Source: Bradyrhizobium elkanii WSM2783 (GTDB taxonomy: Bacteria > Pseudomonadota > Alphaproteobacteria > Rhizobiales > Xanthobacteraceae). Taken from it: a stretch of DNA of 53,524 bases. A program made the position numbers and the translations under genes. This document shows positions 26,222 to 34,468 of this stretch, piece by piece. Positions within the stretch are counted from its first letter, which is position 1, and every line of letters starts with the position of its first letter. Where the stretch lies: assembly GCF_000472865.1 (NCBI RefSeq), contig NZ_AXAP01000055.1, positions 118 through 53,641 of the forward strand. The letters are read 5' to 3'. Under the pieces are notes generated by a model. It did not search any database. It worked only from the letters and a program-made list of their open reading frames with translations, and was not told the DNA's origin.

Positions 26222-26473
26222 TTGCCGGAGCAACTCCCGCTTTTTGAAATCCGACTGAGAAAGCGCGGCCGGGCCTGCAGGTGGTACCTGTGCACGACCG
26301 ATGGCCGCGCCGTCATGCAGGGATCGGAAGGAAGCCGGACCGCCGCCAGGTACCGGGCCGATCGCGCGCTGTTTCTGATGCTGCTGGTTTCGGCCTGTCG
26401 ACCGCCCGGACCAGGTTCATCAAGGGCGTTGCCGCCGGCGCCGGCCCTGCTGCGGCGGCCGGCGTGCCTCTGA
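26222..26473 (+). CDS. Small basic hypothetical protein, C-terminus doubtful
   Basis: From a TTG start the frame gives LPLFEIRLRKRGRACRWYLC, then TTDGRAVMQGSEGSRTAARY and RADRALFLMLL. The core looks like a small conserved protein of this group, while the tail after LMLL is Pro/Arg-rich and may be out of frame. Function unknown. Confidence 0.5.
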   Translation: MPEQLPLFEIRLRKRGRACRWYLCTTDGRAVMQGSEGSRTAARYRADRALFLMLLVSACRPPGPGSSRALPPAPALLRRPACL

Positions 26474-26784
26474 CAGTTCTCGACACAGGCGCAGCGGAGT
26501 CGCCCGACGTCTAACGGCACTCTCTGTTGCTGGCTCGTCCAGATCAGCATGTCGCGTGGCGTGGCGACCGGCTGCCGGACAATCCCGTAGCGCTGATGAA
26601 CATTCTTCGTGGCAGCCAAGGCGTCTAGCACAGACAAACAGGACCATTGACCAACGCCCGGCGGGCGGCTCGTCTGCGGGCACGGCGGATGCGCCGATCG
26701 AATGGGGGGCCATTCGCCTCTGTGATTCGACATGCAGACGAGGTTTTCGGCAGCCCGGTGTCGGCTGCGAAGGCCGCCGGTCGC
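26474..26784. other. Intergenic region upstream of the convergent C13 gene
   Basis: Open frames on both strands are present but none looks like a protein family, and the long plus-strand frame from 26,647 is antisense to the C13 peptidase gene. A short frame ending at 26,514 (RTRFIKGVAAGAGP, then LTVLDTG) could be the remains of a Tat-like leader; I cannot support it as a gene. Confidence 0.4.
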
Positions 26785-27528
26785 TCAAGGACGCGCAATG
26801 AGCAACGGCTGGACGTGTTGGCCGCCTGCCATGAGCGGATTCGACGGCTCGAAGTGCTCGCGCAGTTCCCGCTTCTTGACGAGCGAGCGCGCCACAACAA
26901 AGGCGTCCTCCTGGTGTTTAGCTTGCCGAAGCGCGACATTGAAAAAGGCGTTGCCGAAATACGTCCACTTGGCTTTGTCCCGGCAGCCGAACGATGGATG
27001 GCCTGCATCGGCCGCGGTGATGACCAACGTATCGGGGTTCGCGAGACGAGGGATAAAGACCCCGGAATAACAGGCCAAGATGACCACCACCTTGTATCGC
27101 ATACCACTCCGCGCCAGCATGGCAGCGAGATTGGACGGCGTGAGCGTTTGCGTAAGCCGTCCCGCTTTGATTGCGAGCCCGTCGGGGGAGCCGTGTGAGG
27201 TGAGAATCAGGAACAAAACATCGTTCCCGGTGTCCATCCCCTTGGCCGCCGCCAGCAAGGACCTAGCCAAGCCTTCAATCGTTGCATCTCCGCCTTTCTT
27301 CGAATTGTATTGCACGTTGATCGGGCCGCTCCCGAAACGGCCCGCTATGACCTGTGCTGCGCCGAATGCCTCGTTTCTAAATACGGTCTGATCCCCGAAA
27401 AGGCCGAAGGACACCACGCTCACCTTGCGAGCATCCTCAAAGGCGTGCGCCGGCGAAACCGACAGCGCAATTGTCAAAACAAAGGAGATGAGCAGCGCGC
27501 CGAACCAGCTGATCCAACGTGGAAGCAC
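26785..27528 (-). CDS. C13-family (legumain/caspase-like) cysteine peptidase, exported
   Basis: This 247-aa protein has a Sec signal peptide (hydrophobic 8-24, cleavage near AHA-F at 29/30). The caspase-like dyad follows: His112 in LTSHGSPDG and Cys153 in VVVILACYSG, each after a hydrophobic strand. This is the signature of peptidase family C13 and clan CD relatives. The mature protein would act in the periplasm. It starts 21 bases after the Mth938-type gene on the same strand, so the two are likely one operon. The peptidase substrate is unknown. The family call is confident. Confidence 0.85.
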   Translation of the reverse strand: MLPRWISWFGALLISFVLTIALSVSPAHAFEDARKVSVVSFGLFGDQTVFRNEAFGAAQVIAGRFGSGPINVQYNSKKGGDATIEGLARSLLAAAKGMDTGNDVLFLILTSHGSPDGLAIKAGRLTQTLTPSNLAAMLARSGMRYKVVVILACYSGVFIPRLANPDTLVITAADAGHPSFGCRDKAKWTYFGNAFFNVALRQAKHQEDAFVVARSLVKKRELREHFEPSNPLMAGGQHVQPLLIARP

Positions 27529-27549
27529 AGCTTCACCAGGCCATTTCGT

Positions 27550-27906
27550 TCAACAGGTCACGTGAAAGAGCCCGATCCTCCTGGCATGCGACCGGTTGAA
27601 CATCCGGATCGCCTCGGGTGTCGGCCTCAACAGCACATCGCAGCCCTTCCTTTCGAAATAGGCTTCAGCTTCCCGTGACAGGTGCACGTTGCCCATTTGA
27701 CCAGAACCAATGACGACCTGGTCGCACCCCTTCTCGAAGAGAAACTTTGCCTCGTCTTTTGAAAGCACGTGCGAGGTACCATAGAGCTTCTTTGATAGCT
27801 TCTTTTTCCGCTTCACAACTTCGCTAGAAAGACGAATGACCACGTCATGCTGATACGTCGTCCCGTCAATCGTAATCGCGCCGAATGTAGTGCTGTCAAT
27901 CTTCAT
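27550..27906 (-). CDS. Mth938/NDUFAF3-domain protein
   Basis: The 118-aa product (MKIDSTTFGAITIDGTTYQH) has the Mth938 fold pattern: a beta-rich start, KKLYGTSHVLSKDEAKFLFE, then CDQVVIGSGQMGNVHLS and EAEAYFERKGCDVLLRPTPE. Relatives include the mitochondrial complex I assembly factor NDUFAF3 and uncharacterised bacterial proteins. AGGAGGTCAC precedes the ATG at 27,906; the longer upstream frame to 28,233 is not family-like. It lies directly upstream of the C13 peptidase gene. Bacterial function is unknown. Confidence 0.85.
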   Translation of the reverse strand: MKIDSTTFGAITIDGTTYQHDVVIRLSSEVVKRKKKLSKKLYGTSHVLSKDEAKFLFEKGCDQVVIGSGQMGNVHLSREAEAYFERKGCDVLLRPTPEAIRMFNRSHARRIGLFHVTC

Positions 27907-28378
27907 CGTGACCTCCTGATCAGAGTTCAGCTCCAATATGCAGCAGTGAGGCGCCTCGACCTCGGCATCATCTCCCTCAAGAGCGTTCCAATAGGACACG
28001 TCGATCTTATAGCCGCATACAGCGCCTCGAAAAAATCCCGTCTCGTAGGGGCTACTGCGTAAGGGGCCTTGACCAAAAGCACGCCGTTCGAGCAGCCAGC
28101 CCTCGCCAAAACACAAAAGCAAACAAGGCGCTTGTGAATCATATTCGGTCGCGTTTTGTGTTAAGCTTCCAGGTGTCCATACCTTGAACAAAGCGAAACT
28201 ATTAAAACAGGAGGATGGGCGCGACACACACAATCATCAGATCCTACGGTGCAGTCTGCGGTTTCTCAGCGAGGTCAGTTTTGCCTGAGACCGTGCAAGG
28301 GATCTCCTAAGAAAGGTTTTCTTGCTCACCTCGAAGACACGCTCATGACGGCTCCTGTAGGAACAGGGAGAGACGATC
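27907..28378. other. 472-bp divergent intergenic region
   Basis: This stretch separates the leftward Mth938-type gene from the rightward molybdenum hydroxylase genes and must contain both promoters. An in-frame minus-strand extension is open but unlike any family. AT-rich DNA near 28,140-28,215 (TTTTGTGTTAAGC, TTGAACAAAGCG) is the best candidate for promoters. CAGGGAGAGACG is the ribosome binding site for position 28,379. Confidence 0.5.
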
Positions 28379-28831
28379 ATGATCAAGGTGAAGATTAATG
28401 GCCAGGAACAAAATTGGGATGGCGATCCCGATCTTCCGCTACTCTGGTTTATCCGTGATGAAGTGGGCCTGACCGGCACCAAGTTCGGCTGTGGCCAGGC
28501 GCTGTGCGGCTCATGCACCGTCATCGTCGACAAGCAGGCGGTGCGCGCCTGCATCACCTCCGTGTCCGACGTCGTTGGCCGCGAGGTCACCACCATAGAG
28601 GGCCTGCATCCGACCGGCGACCACTCGGTGCAGAAGGCCTGGCGGCAGCTCAACGTGCCGCAATGCGGCTTTTGCCAGACCGGCCAGATCATGCAGGCGG
28701 CGGCGTTGTTGATGGATAATCCAAAGCCGTCGCACGACCAGATCCGCGAAGCCCTGTCCGGGAATATCTGCCGCTGCGGCTGCTACCAGCGGATCGAAAA
28801 CGCGGTCCATCTCGCTTCGACGGGGGTGTGA
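28379..28831 (+). CDS. [2Fe-2S] subunit of a molybdenum hydroxylase (isoquinoline 1-oxidoreductase alpha-type)
   Basis: The 150-aa protein has a plant-type [2Fe-2S] cluster motif, CGQALCGSC with a further Cys in VRACI (about 42-60). The second cluster site is CGFCQTGQ and CRCGCY (about 100-140). This is the small subunit of two-subunit xanthine-dehydrogenase-family hydroxylases that pass electrons from the molybdenum centre to an acceptor. It ends one base before the large-subunit gene, so the two form an operon. No signal peptide; it would be exported piggyback on the Tat-type large subunit. The substrate (N-heterocycle or aldehyde) cannot be read from the sequence. Confidence 0.92.
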   Translation: MIKVKINGQEQNWDGDPDLPLLWFIRDEVGLTGTKFGCGQALCGSCTVIVDKQAVRACITSVSDVVGREVTTIEGLHPTGDHSVQKAWRQLNVPQCGFCQTGQIMQAAALLMDNPKPSHDQIREALSGNICRCGCYQRIENAVHLASTGV

Positions 28832-28832
28832 C

Positions 28833-31151
28833 ATGAATATCCTCACCAATCCCAGCAAGCTTCGCGGCTTCGAGAAGCACATCAAGGTCGAGAACGTTTC
28901 GCGGCGCAGCATCCTCAAGGGCCTCGGCCTCGCCGGCGGCTTCGTGCTCGCCGCACCCGTGATGATGCGGCCGAGCTTCGCCTACGAGACCGGCGCGGGG
29001 AAGATGCCGCACGGCGTCGTGGTCGACCCGCGCGTGTTCGTCTCGATCGCGCCGGATGGAATGGTCACCATCGTTGCGCACCGCTCCGAGATGGGAACCG
29101 GCGTGCGCACCAGCCTGCCCCTGATCGTCGCTGAAGAACTGGAGGCCGACTGGAAGCGCGTTCGCGTCCAGCAGGCGCATGGCGACGAGGTCAAGTTCGG
29201 CAACCAGGATACCGACGGCTCGCGTAGCACGCGGCATCATCTGATTCCGATGCGCCAGATCGGCGCCTCGGCCCGCACCATGCTTGAGCAGGCCGCCGCA
29301 AAACGTTGGGGCGTGCCGGCAGCCGAGGTGAAGGCCGTCAATCACGAAGTCGTCCACAGCGCGAGCAGACGCAAGCTCGGCTTTGGCGAATTGGCCGCCG
29401 ATGCGGCCAAGGAGTCGGTGCCGAGCGTTGAAGGCCTGAAGCTCAAGGATCCCAAGGACTTTCGTTACCTGGGCAAGGGCGAGATCAGCATCGTCGATCT
29501 TCACGACATCACGACGGGAAGGGCCGAATACGGCGCCGACGTGCGGTTGCCCGGCATGAAATATGCCGTGATCGCCCGCCCGCCGGTGACTGGCGGCAAC
29601 GTGGCGTCGTTCGACGGCGCGGAGGCGATGAAGGTTTCCGGCGTCGAGAAGGTGATGGAAGTCAAGGGCTGGCCATGGCCCTCGAAATTCCAGCCGCTCG
29701 GCGGGATCGCCGTGATTGCCCGCAACACCGGCGCGGCGATCAAGGGCCGCGACGCGCTGAAGGTCACCTGGGAGGACGGCGCCAACGCCAAATATGACTC
29801 GGTTGCCTATCGGGCCGAGCTCGAGGACGCGGCGCGCAAGCCCGGCCTCGTCGTGCGCAAGGAAGGTGACGCCGAAGCCGCGCTGAAAGGCGCCGACAAG
29901 GTGATCGTGGGCGAGTACTATTTGCCCCACCTTGCCCATGTCGCCATGGAGACGCCGGTCGCGGTCGCCGACGTCAAGGGCGACAAGGTGGAGGTCTGGG
30001 CTCCCGTGCAAAGCCCGGGCGGCACGCGCGAGGACGTCGCCAAGACGCTCGGTATCCCCGAGGAGAACGTGACCGTCAACGTCACGCTGCTCGGCGGCGG
30101 GTTCGGGCGCAAGTCGAAATGCGACTTCGCGCTCGAAGCCGCGCTGCTGTCGAAGGAGCTCGGCGCGCCGGTCAAGGTGCAGTGGACGCGGGAGGACGAT
30201 ATCCGCAACGGCTTCCTGCACACCGTCTCCGTCGAGCGCATCGAGGCGGGCCTCGACAAGAGCGGCAAGGTGATCGCCTGGCGGCATCGCAGCGTCGCGC
30301 CAAGCATCGCCTCGACCTTTGCGGCCGGCACGGTGCACCAGGCACCGTTCGAGCTCGGCATGGGGCTGGTCGACATGCCCTTCGAGATCGCCAACATCCA
30401 GTGCGAGAACCCGGAAGCGGCCGCGCACACCCGCATCGGCTGGTTCCGTTCGGTGTCCAACATCCCGCGCGCCTTCGCGGTGCAGTCGATGGTCGCCGAG
30501 ATCGCGCAGGCGACCAACCGCGACCCGAAGGACATGCTGCTGGAGCTGATCGGTGCGCCGCGGATCCTCAACCTCGCCTCGGTGAAGGATTTATGGAACT
30601 ATGGCGAGCCCTATGACAGCTATCCGATCGACACCGGACGGCTGCGCAAGGTGGTCGAGCTGGTCGCCGACAAGGGAGGTTGGGGACGGCAGGTGCCCAA
30701 GGGCCACGGCCTTGGTATTGCGGCGCACCGCAGCTTCGTCAGCTATATCGCGACCATCGTTGAGGTTGCCGTCGACGACAAGGGCAAGTTGACGGTGCCA
30801 CGGGTCGATACCGCGATCGACTGCGGCGCCTACGTCAATCCCGAGCGCATCCAATCACAGATCGAGGGCGCGGCGATCATGGGGATGAGCCTCGCCAAAC
30901 ATGGCGAGATCACCTTCACGAACGGCAGAGTGCAGCAGGGGAATTACGACGACTTCCCGGTGATCCGGATCGACGAATCGCCTGCGGTCACCAACGTCTA
31001 CATCGTGCCGCCCGCGAGCCCCGATACGCCGCCGAGCGGCGTCGGCGAACCCGGCGTGCCGCCGTTCGCGCCGGCCCTGATCAATGCGATCTTCGCCGCC
31101 ACCGGCAAGCGCATCCGCGCGATGCCGATCGGCAAGCAACTGGAGGCGTGA
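28833..31151 (+). CDS. Molybdopterin-binding large subunit of a xanthine-dehydrogenase-family oxidoreductase
   Basis: The 772-aa protein has a Tat-like leader (SRRSILKGLGLAGGFVLAAP at about 24-43) and then the aldehyde-oxidase/molybdopterin-binding folds. LGGGFGRKSKCDF marks the cofactor loop, and the C-terminal GVGEPGVPPFAPAL contains the catalytic Glu conserved in the family. IGWFRSVSNIPRAFAVQSM is another family segment. It is of the IorB type, acting in the periplasm with the [2Fe-2S] subunit encoded just upstream. No dedicated cytochrome gene follows; the Rieske and PQQ genes lie about 2 kb away. A long open frame on the opposite strand is a shadow. Substrate unknown. Confidence 0.92.
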   Translation: MNILTNPSKLRGFEKHIKVENVSRRSILKGLGLAGGFVLAAPVMMRPSFAYETGAGKMPHGVVVDPRVFVSIAPDGMVTIVAHRSEMGTGVRTSLPLIVAEELEADWKRVRVQQAHGDEVKFGNQDTDGSRSTRHHLIPMRQIGASARTMLEQAAAKRWGVPAAEVKAVNHEVVHSASRRKLGFGELAADAAKESVPSVEGLKLKDPKDFRYLGKGEISIVDLHDITTGRAEYGADVRLPGMKYAVIARPPVTGGNVASFDGAEAMKVSGVEKVMEVKGWPWPSKFQPLGGIAVIARNTGAAIKGRDALKVTWEDGANAKYDSVAYRAELEDAARKPGLVVRKEGDAEAALKGADKVIVGEYYLPHLAHVAMETPVAVADVKGDKVEVWAPVQSPGGTREDVAKTLGIPEENVTVNVTLLGGGFGRKSKCDFALEAALLSKELGAPVKVQWTREDDIRNGFLHTVSVERIEAGLDKSGKVIAWRHRSVAPSIASTFAAGTVHQAPFELGMGLVDMPFEIANIQCENPEAAAHTRIGWFRSVSNIPRAFAVQSMVAEIAQATNRDPKDMLLELIGAPRILNLASVKDLWNYGEPYDSYPIDTGRLRKVVELVADKGGWGRQVPKGHGLGIAAHRSFVSYIATIVEVAVDDKGKLTVPRVDTAIDCGAYVNPERIQSQIEGAAIMGMSLAKHGEITFTNGRVQQGNYDDFPVIRIDESPAVTNVYIVPPASPDTPPSGVGEPGVPPFAPALINAIFAATGKRIRAMPIGKQLEA

Positions 31152-31206
31152 GGCGGAACGTAACTTCGCACCAACCGTTTCATTGGTCTGGACAGGAGAC
31201 GGACCG

Positions 31207-31467
31207 ATGAAACAGATCTTGGCGGCGCTCGCGGTGTCGCTACTGTCGGGCGCCTTTCTTTTGAGCGCGCAAGCTACGAGCGCTCAAACTAACCCGCCGC
31301 CGGCCACTGCTACACGGCCGGCAAAGACGCCGAAGGATCAGACCTCTGTACCAAGCAATGCGCCGAAAGCCACGCGAACCCAAACCACTGGCGAAGGCAG
31401 CCGCGATCCGACGGTGAAGGACATGAACGTGAAGGAGAAAGGCAAGGTCGAACGGATGGGCAAGTAG
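31207..31467 (+). CDS. Small exported Pro/Thr/Lys-rich protein (86 aa)
   Basis: A signal peptide (MKQILAALAVSLLSGAFLLS, cleavage about AQA/TSAQT) precedes a low-complexity, hydrophilic tail rich in Pro, Thr and Lys (KTPKDQTSVPSNAPK, then TVKDMNVKEKGKVERMGK). GGACCG precedes the ATG. It is 55 bases after the molybdenum hydroxylase gene and upstream of the terminator, so probably the last gene of that operon. Function unknown. Confidence 0.65.
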   Translation: MKQILAALAVSLLSGAFLLSAQATSAQTNPPPATATRPAKTPKDQTSVPSNAPKATRTQTTGEGSRDPTVKDMNVKEKGKVERMGK

Positions 31468-31603
31468 TTTGGCCGTGACGTTTGACCTTCTCGCGTGCAG
31501 CTCGGTTCCACCTCGCTCGAAACGCTTGAGGGCTTTATCCGGCAACGTGGAAGCCGATGAGAGAGGATGACGATTCGAAGAAAGTCATCGCGCTGAAACG
31601 GAA

Positions 31604-31633
31604 GCGGCGGACCTTTCGGTCCGCCGCTTTTTT
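31604..31633 (+). terminator. Rho-independent terminator
   Basis: A 10-bp perfect stem, GCGGCGGACC / GGTCCGCCGC, with a TTTC loop is followed by six T on the plus strand. It ends the rightward transcript from the molybdenum hydroxylase operon. The same hairpin lies 20 bases after the stop of the leftward PQQ gene, but without a U-tract on that strand. Confidence 0.85.
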
Positions 31634-31652
31634 GCAGCCGTTCCGCGTGCGG

Positions 31653-33380
31653 CTATTTCTTGACCGCAAACACCCAGACGACGCCGCCCTGGGGCACATT
31701 GTTCTCCACGCCGACATTCTGGGTGGCCAAGGCATCCTGGATGCGCTGCGCATCGACGCCCCAGCCGGACTGGATCGCAATATATTGCGTGCCGTCCACC
31801 TCATAGGAGACCGGCATGCCCATGATGCCGGAATTGGTCTTCTGCTCCCACAACAGTTCGCCGCCCTTGGCGTCGAAGGCGCGGAAGTAGCGATCGTTGG
31901 TGCCGCCGACAAAGACCAGATCGCCCGCGGTCGCCAGCACCGAACCGAACAATTGCGACTTCGGGAAGGTGTGCGACCAGACCTTCTTGCCGGTGGCCGG
32001 GTCCCAGGCCTGCAATTCGCCGATGTGTTTGCCGCCGGGACGGATCGTCAGACCGATGTCCTCCGGCTTGGTGCCAAGCCAGAGCTGGCCTGGAACCAGC
32101 GCCACCTTCTCGCCGGAGAAGCCGCCGCAGGTGTTCTCCATGGCCGGCACATAGACATATTTCGTTTTCTGGCTGTAGGCCGCCGACGGCCAGTCCTTGC
32201 CGCCCCACAGTGACGGGCAGAACTCGACCCGCTTGCCAACCACCGGCTTGTGCGCGGGGTCGACAATCGGCTTGCCGCTCTCGGGCTCAATGCCTTTCCA
32301 GACATCGGTGTAAACATAGGGCCAGCCGGCTACGTAGCTGATCTTGTCCGGCTTGCGCTCCAGGATCCAGAAGATCGCGTTGCGTCCCGGATGGATCAGA
32401 CTCTTGACAGATCGGCCATCCCTTTGCAGGTCGACCAGCATCGGCGCCTCGACCTCGTCCCAGTCCCAGGAATCGTTCTGATGGTACTGGAAATGTGCCT
32501 TGATCTTGCCGGTCTCAGGATCGAGGCCGAGCACGGAGGTCGTATAGAGATTGTCACCGGGATGAGCGTCCCCGGGCCACGGCGCAGCATTACCAACACC
32601 CCAATAAATGGTCTTGGTGTCCTTGTCGTAGTTGCCGGTCATCCAGGCCGATCCACCGCCGGTCTTCCAATCGTCGCCCGTCCAAGTATCATGGCTGGGT
32701 TCGCCGGGGCCGGGGATAGTGAAGGTCCGCCACAGCTCCTTACCGCTATTGGCGTCGTAGGCGGCGATATAGCCGCGGACGCCGAATTCACCGCCGGATC
32801 CGCCGACGATGACCTTGCCGTCGACAACCAGCGGCATGAGGGTCAAATACTGCCCCTTCTTATAGTCCTGGACCTTGGTGTCCCAGACCACCTTGCCGGT
32901 CTTCGCATCAAGCGCGACCAGGTGATCGTCCGTCGTGGCGAGATAGAGCTTGTCCTGCCACAGGCCGACGCCGCGGTTGGTCGGATGCAATTGGAACAAA
33001 TCTTCCGGAAGTGACCGCTTGTAGCGCCAATATTCTTCGCCGCTCTTGGCATCAAGCGCGATCACCTGGCCCATCGGCGTCGTGACAAACATCACGCCGT
33101 TGTTGACGATCGGCGGGGCCTCATGGCCTTCGATGACGCCGGTGGAGAAAGTCCATACCGGCATCAGGCTCTTCACGTTCTGTGTGTGGATCTGCTGGAG
33201 CGGGCTATAGCCCTGCCCATCATAAGTCCGCCGATACAGCATCCAGTTGCCGGGTTCGGGATTTTCAAGGCGGGCTTGCGTCACCGGACTGTAATTTTCG
33301 ATCGGACCGGCGACAGCAGCGGTTGAGATAAGGGTTGTGAACGCAACACAACCCGACAATAGCCATTGCTTTCTGGTCAT
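31653..33380 (-). CDS. PQQ-dependent alcohol dehydrogenase, lanthanide-type (XoxF/ExaF-like)
   Basis: This 575-aa eight-bladed propeller protein has a Sec signal peptide (1-25). Conserved features are NRG in TNRGVG (135-137), Glu198 in GGEFG and Asn264 in GVGNAAPW. The pair Asp306 and Asp308 lies in SWDWDEV: Asp306 is the expected catalytic base, and the extra Asp two residues on is the known marker of lanthanide-binding enzymes. The vicinal Cys-Cys that normally precedes NRG is absent (LFQLHP instead). It would oxidise alcohols in the periplasm, passing electrons to a cytochrome c. A Rieske gene lies 89 bases upstream on the same strand. No cytochrome c or PQQ synthesis gene is in view. Confidence 0.93.
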   Translation of the reverse strand: MTRKQWLLSGCVAFTTLISTAAVAGPIENYSPVTQARLENPEPGNWMLYRRTYDGQGYSPLQQIHTQNVKSLMPVWTFSTGVIEGHEAPPIVNNGVMFVTTPMGQVIALDAKSGEEYWRYKRSLPEDLFQLHPTNRGVGLWQDKLYLATTDDHLVALDAKTGKVVWDTKVQDYKKGQYLTLMPLVVDGKVIVGGSGGEFGVRGYIAAYDANSGKELWRTFTIPGPGEPSHDTWTGDDWKTGGGSAWMTGNYDKDTKTIYWGVGNAAPWPGDAHPGDNLYTTSVLGLDPETGKIKAHFQYHQNDSWDWDEVEAPMLVDLQRDGRSVKSLIHPGRNAIFWILERKPDKISYVAGWPYVYTDVWKGIEPESGKPIVDPAHKPVVGKRVEFCPSLWGGKDWPSAAYSQKTKYVYVPAMENTCGGFSGEKVALVPGQLWLGTKPEDIGLTIRPGGKHIGELQAWDPATGKKVWSHTFPKSQLFGSVLATAGDLVFVGGTNDRYFRAFDAKGGELLWEQKTNSGIMGMPVSYEVDGTQYIAIQSGWGVDAQRIQDALATQNVGVENNVPQGGVVWVFAVKK

Positions 33381-33469
33381 GACGCCATCTCCCTGTGCTC
33401 TTCTCTCCCTCCCCTATGGTGGGTGGTGCGATCGTCTGGGGCACGGGAATCGGATGCGACCGCGCCCCA

Positions 33470-34060
33470 TCACCCTGGCTGTTGAGCACCTACCTTTCCA
33501 ACGAAGGTTGCAGTTATGGTGAGCGAGCCGTCGGCTATCGCCAACGGCAGTGCCGGCAAACGCCGGGGCGCGGGCCCGAACACGACTTCCGCGCGCTCGC
33601 GGGGATCGAATTCGGAGTTGTGACAAAAACATTTAAGAACGTCTTTGTCGCCCGTCTCGGACTTCAGCCAACCGGTGACAGAACATCCGGCGTGAGTACA
33701 GATCGCCGAATAGGCGACGATGCCTTCAGCAGAGCGTGATCGGGTCTCCTCATCCAATTCAGCGAGATCAAGCCTTATGATCAGAATCTCGTTGAGCCGC
33801 GAGCCGTTGCGGACTACCGAAGTCTCGGGGTCCTTTGGCCAAGCGTGCAGCGGAGGGTCGCCGAGCTTCAAATCATCGGGCTTGATGACGTCGCCGGCAC
33901 GCTCTCCTTCGGAGACAACAAGGAGATCCCCTTTCTTCGGCCGGTCGCTGCTGCCGGGCTGATCTTCCTGCGCCGCAGCGAACCTGTTCGCCGCCAGGAA
34001 CGCTCCGGCCGCGAGCGTCGTCAAGAGAAGCGAGCGTCGCGTTTGGTTCGGACACAGCAT
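33470..34060 (-). CDS. Tat-exported Rieske [2Fe-2S] protein
   Basis: The start at 34,060 (MLCPNQTRRSLLLTT) follows a GGAG site; an ATG 21 bases upstream is possible. A Tat motif (TRRSLLLTTLAAGAFLA) is followed by a Rieske fold with both ligand loops, CTHAGCSVTGW and CFCHNSEFDP. At about 196 aa it is longer than a bare ferredoxin but has no oxygenase domain. It likely sits in the periplasm as an electron carrier or bc1-like Rieske subunit. It is in the same direction as the PQQ dehydrogenase gene, so it may serve that enzyme; this is inferred. Confidence 0.9.
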   Translation of the reverse strand: MLCPNQTRRSLLLTTLAAGAFLAANRFAAAQEDQPGSSDRPKKGDLLVVSEGERAGDVIKPDDLKLGDPPLHAWPKDPETSVVRNGSRLNEILIIRLDLAELDEETRSRSAEGIVAYSAICTHAGCSVTGWLKSETGDKDVLKCFCHNSEFDPRERAEVVFGPAPRRLPALPLAIADGSLTITATFVGKVGAQQPG

Positions 34061-34186
34061 TGTCTTCTCCAGCTCCGCCACCGAGCCTGAATTTCAGTCG
34101 CGCGTAACCTCCCTGCCCAACGGCAAAACGCTTAAACCGGCACGTGGCGACGCGGTCACATGCAGGCTTGCTACCCTCTACGAGGC

Positions 34187-34468
34187 TCAACGCGGCCTTT
34201 CAGCGCTGCCAGCCGCCCCCGTCGAGGTGCCGGTGGCTGAGCCCGTTGTCGGCGGAGCAGTGTCAGTCCGCCCAGGAGGATGGGTGGAAGCGCCCGGCTT
34301 TTCCTGCTCACCGACATAGCCTGACTCGCCGGACTGGCGGGTCTTGGCACCCTTGTCCGCCTCCTCTTGCACCTGCTGCGGGTTGGGTGCCGTCTGCTGC
34401 TGCGCCAGCGCCGGCAGGGCGATCATGGTTCCGCTCGCAACAAGCATCGCAACGATTATGGTTCGCAT
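34187..34468 (-). CDS. Small exported Gln/Thr/Pro-rich protein (93 aa)
   Basis: From Met at 34,468 the frame encodes MRTIIVAMLVASGTMIALPA, a clear signal peptide (cleavage about LAQ), followed by a disordered Gln/Lys/Gly/Thr-rich tail with no Cys. GGAGGACCC lies upstream of the ATG. It is 127 bases upstream of the Rieske gene on the same strand and similar in style to the small exported protein at 31,207. Function unknown. Confidence 0.65.
   Translation of the reverse strand: MRTIIVAMLVASGTMIALPALAQQQTAPNPQQVQEEADKGAKTRQSGESGYVGEQEKPGASTHPPGRTDTAPPTTGSATGTSTGAAGSAERPR

Noticed and set aside
26647..27198. 183-aa plus-strand frame
   Set aside because: Antisense to the C13 peptidase, which has a signal peptide and an intact catalytic dyad.
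28689..30428. 579-aa open frame on the minus strand
   Set aside because: Antisense to the molybdenum hydroxylase large subunit, whose cofactor motifs are clear; His/Arg/Asp-rich shadow composition.
31557..31700. Small frame over the terminator (MREDDDSKKVIALKRKRR)
   Set aside because: It reads through the terminator stem into the antisense of the PQQ gene and lacks a ribosome binding site.
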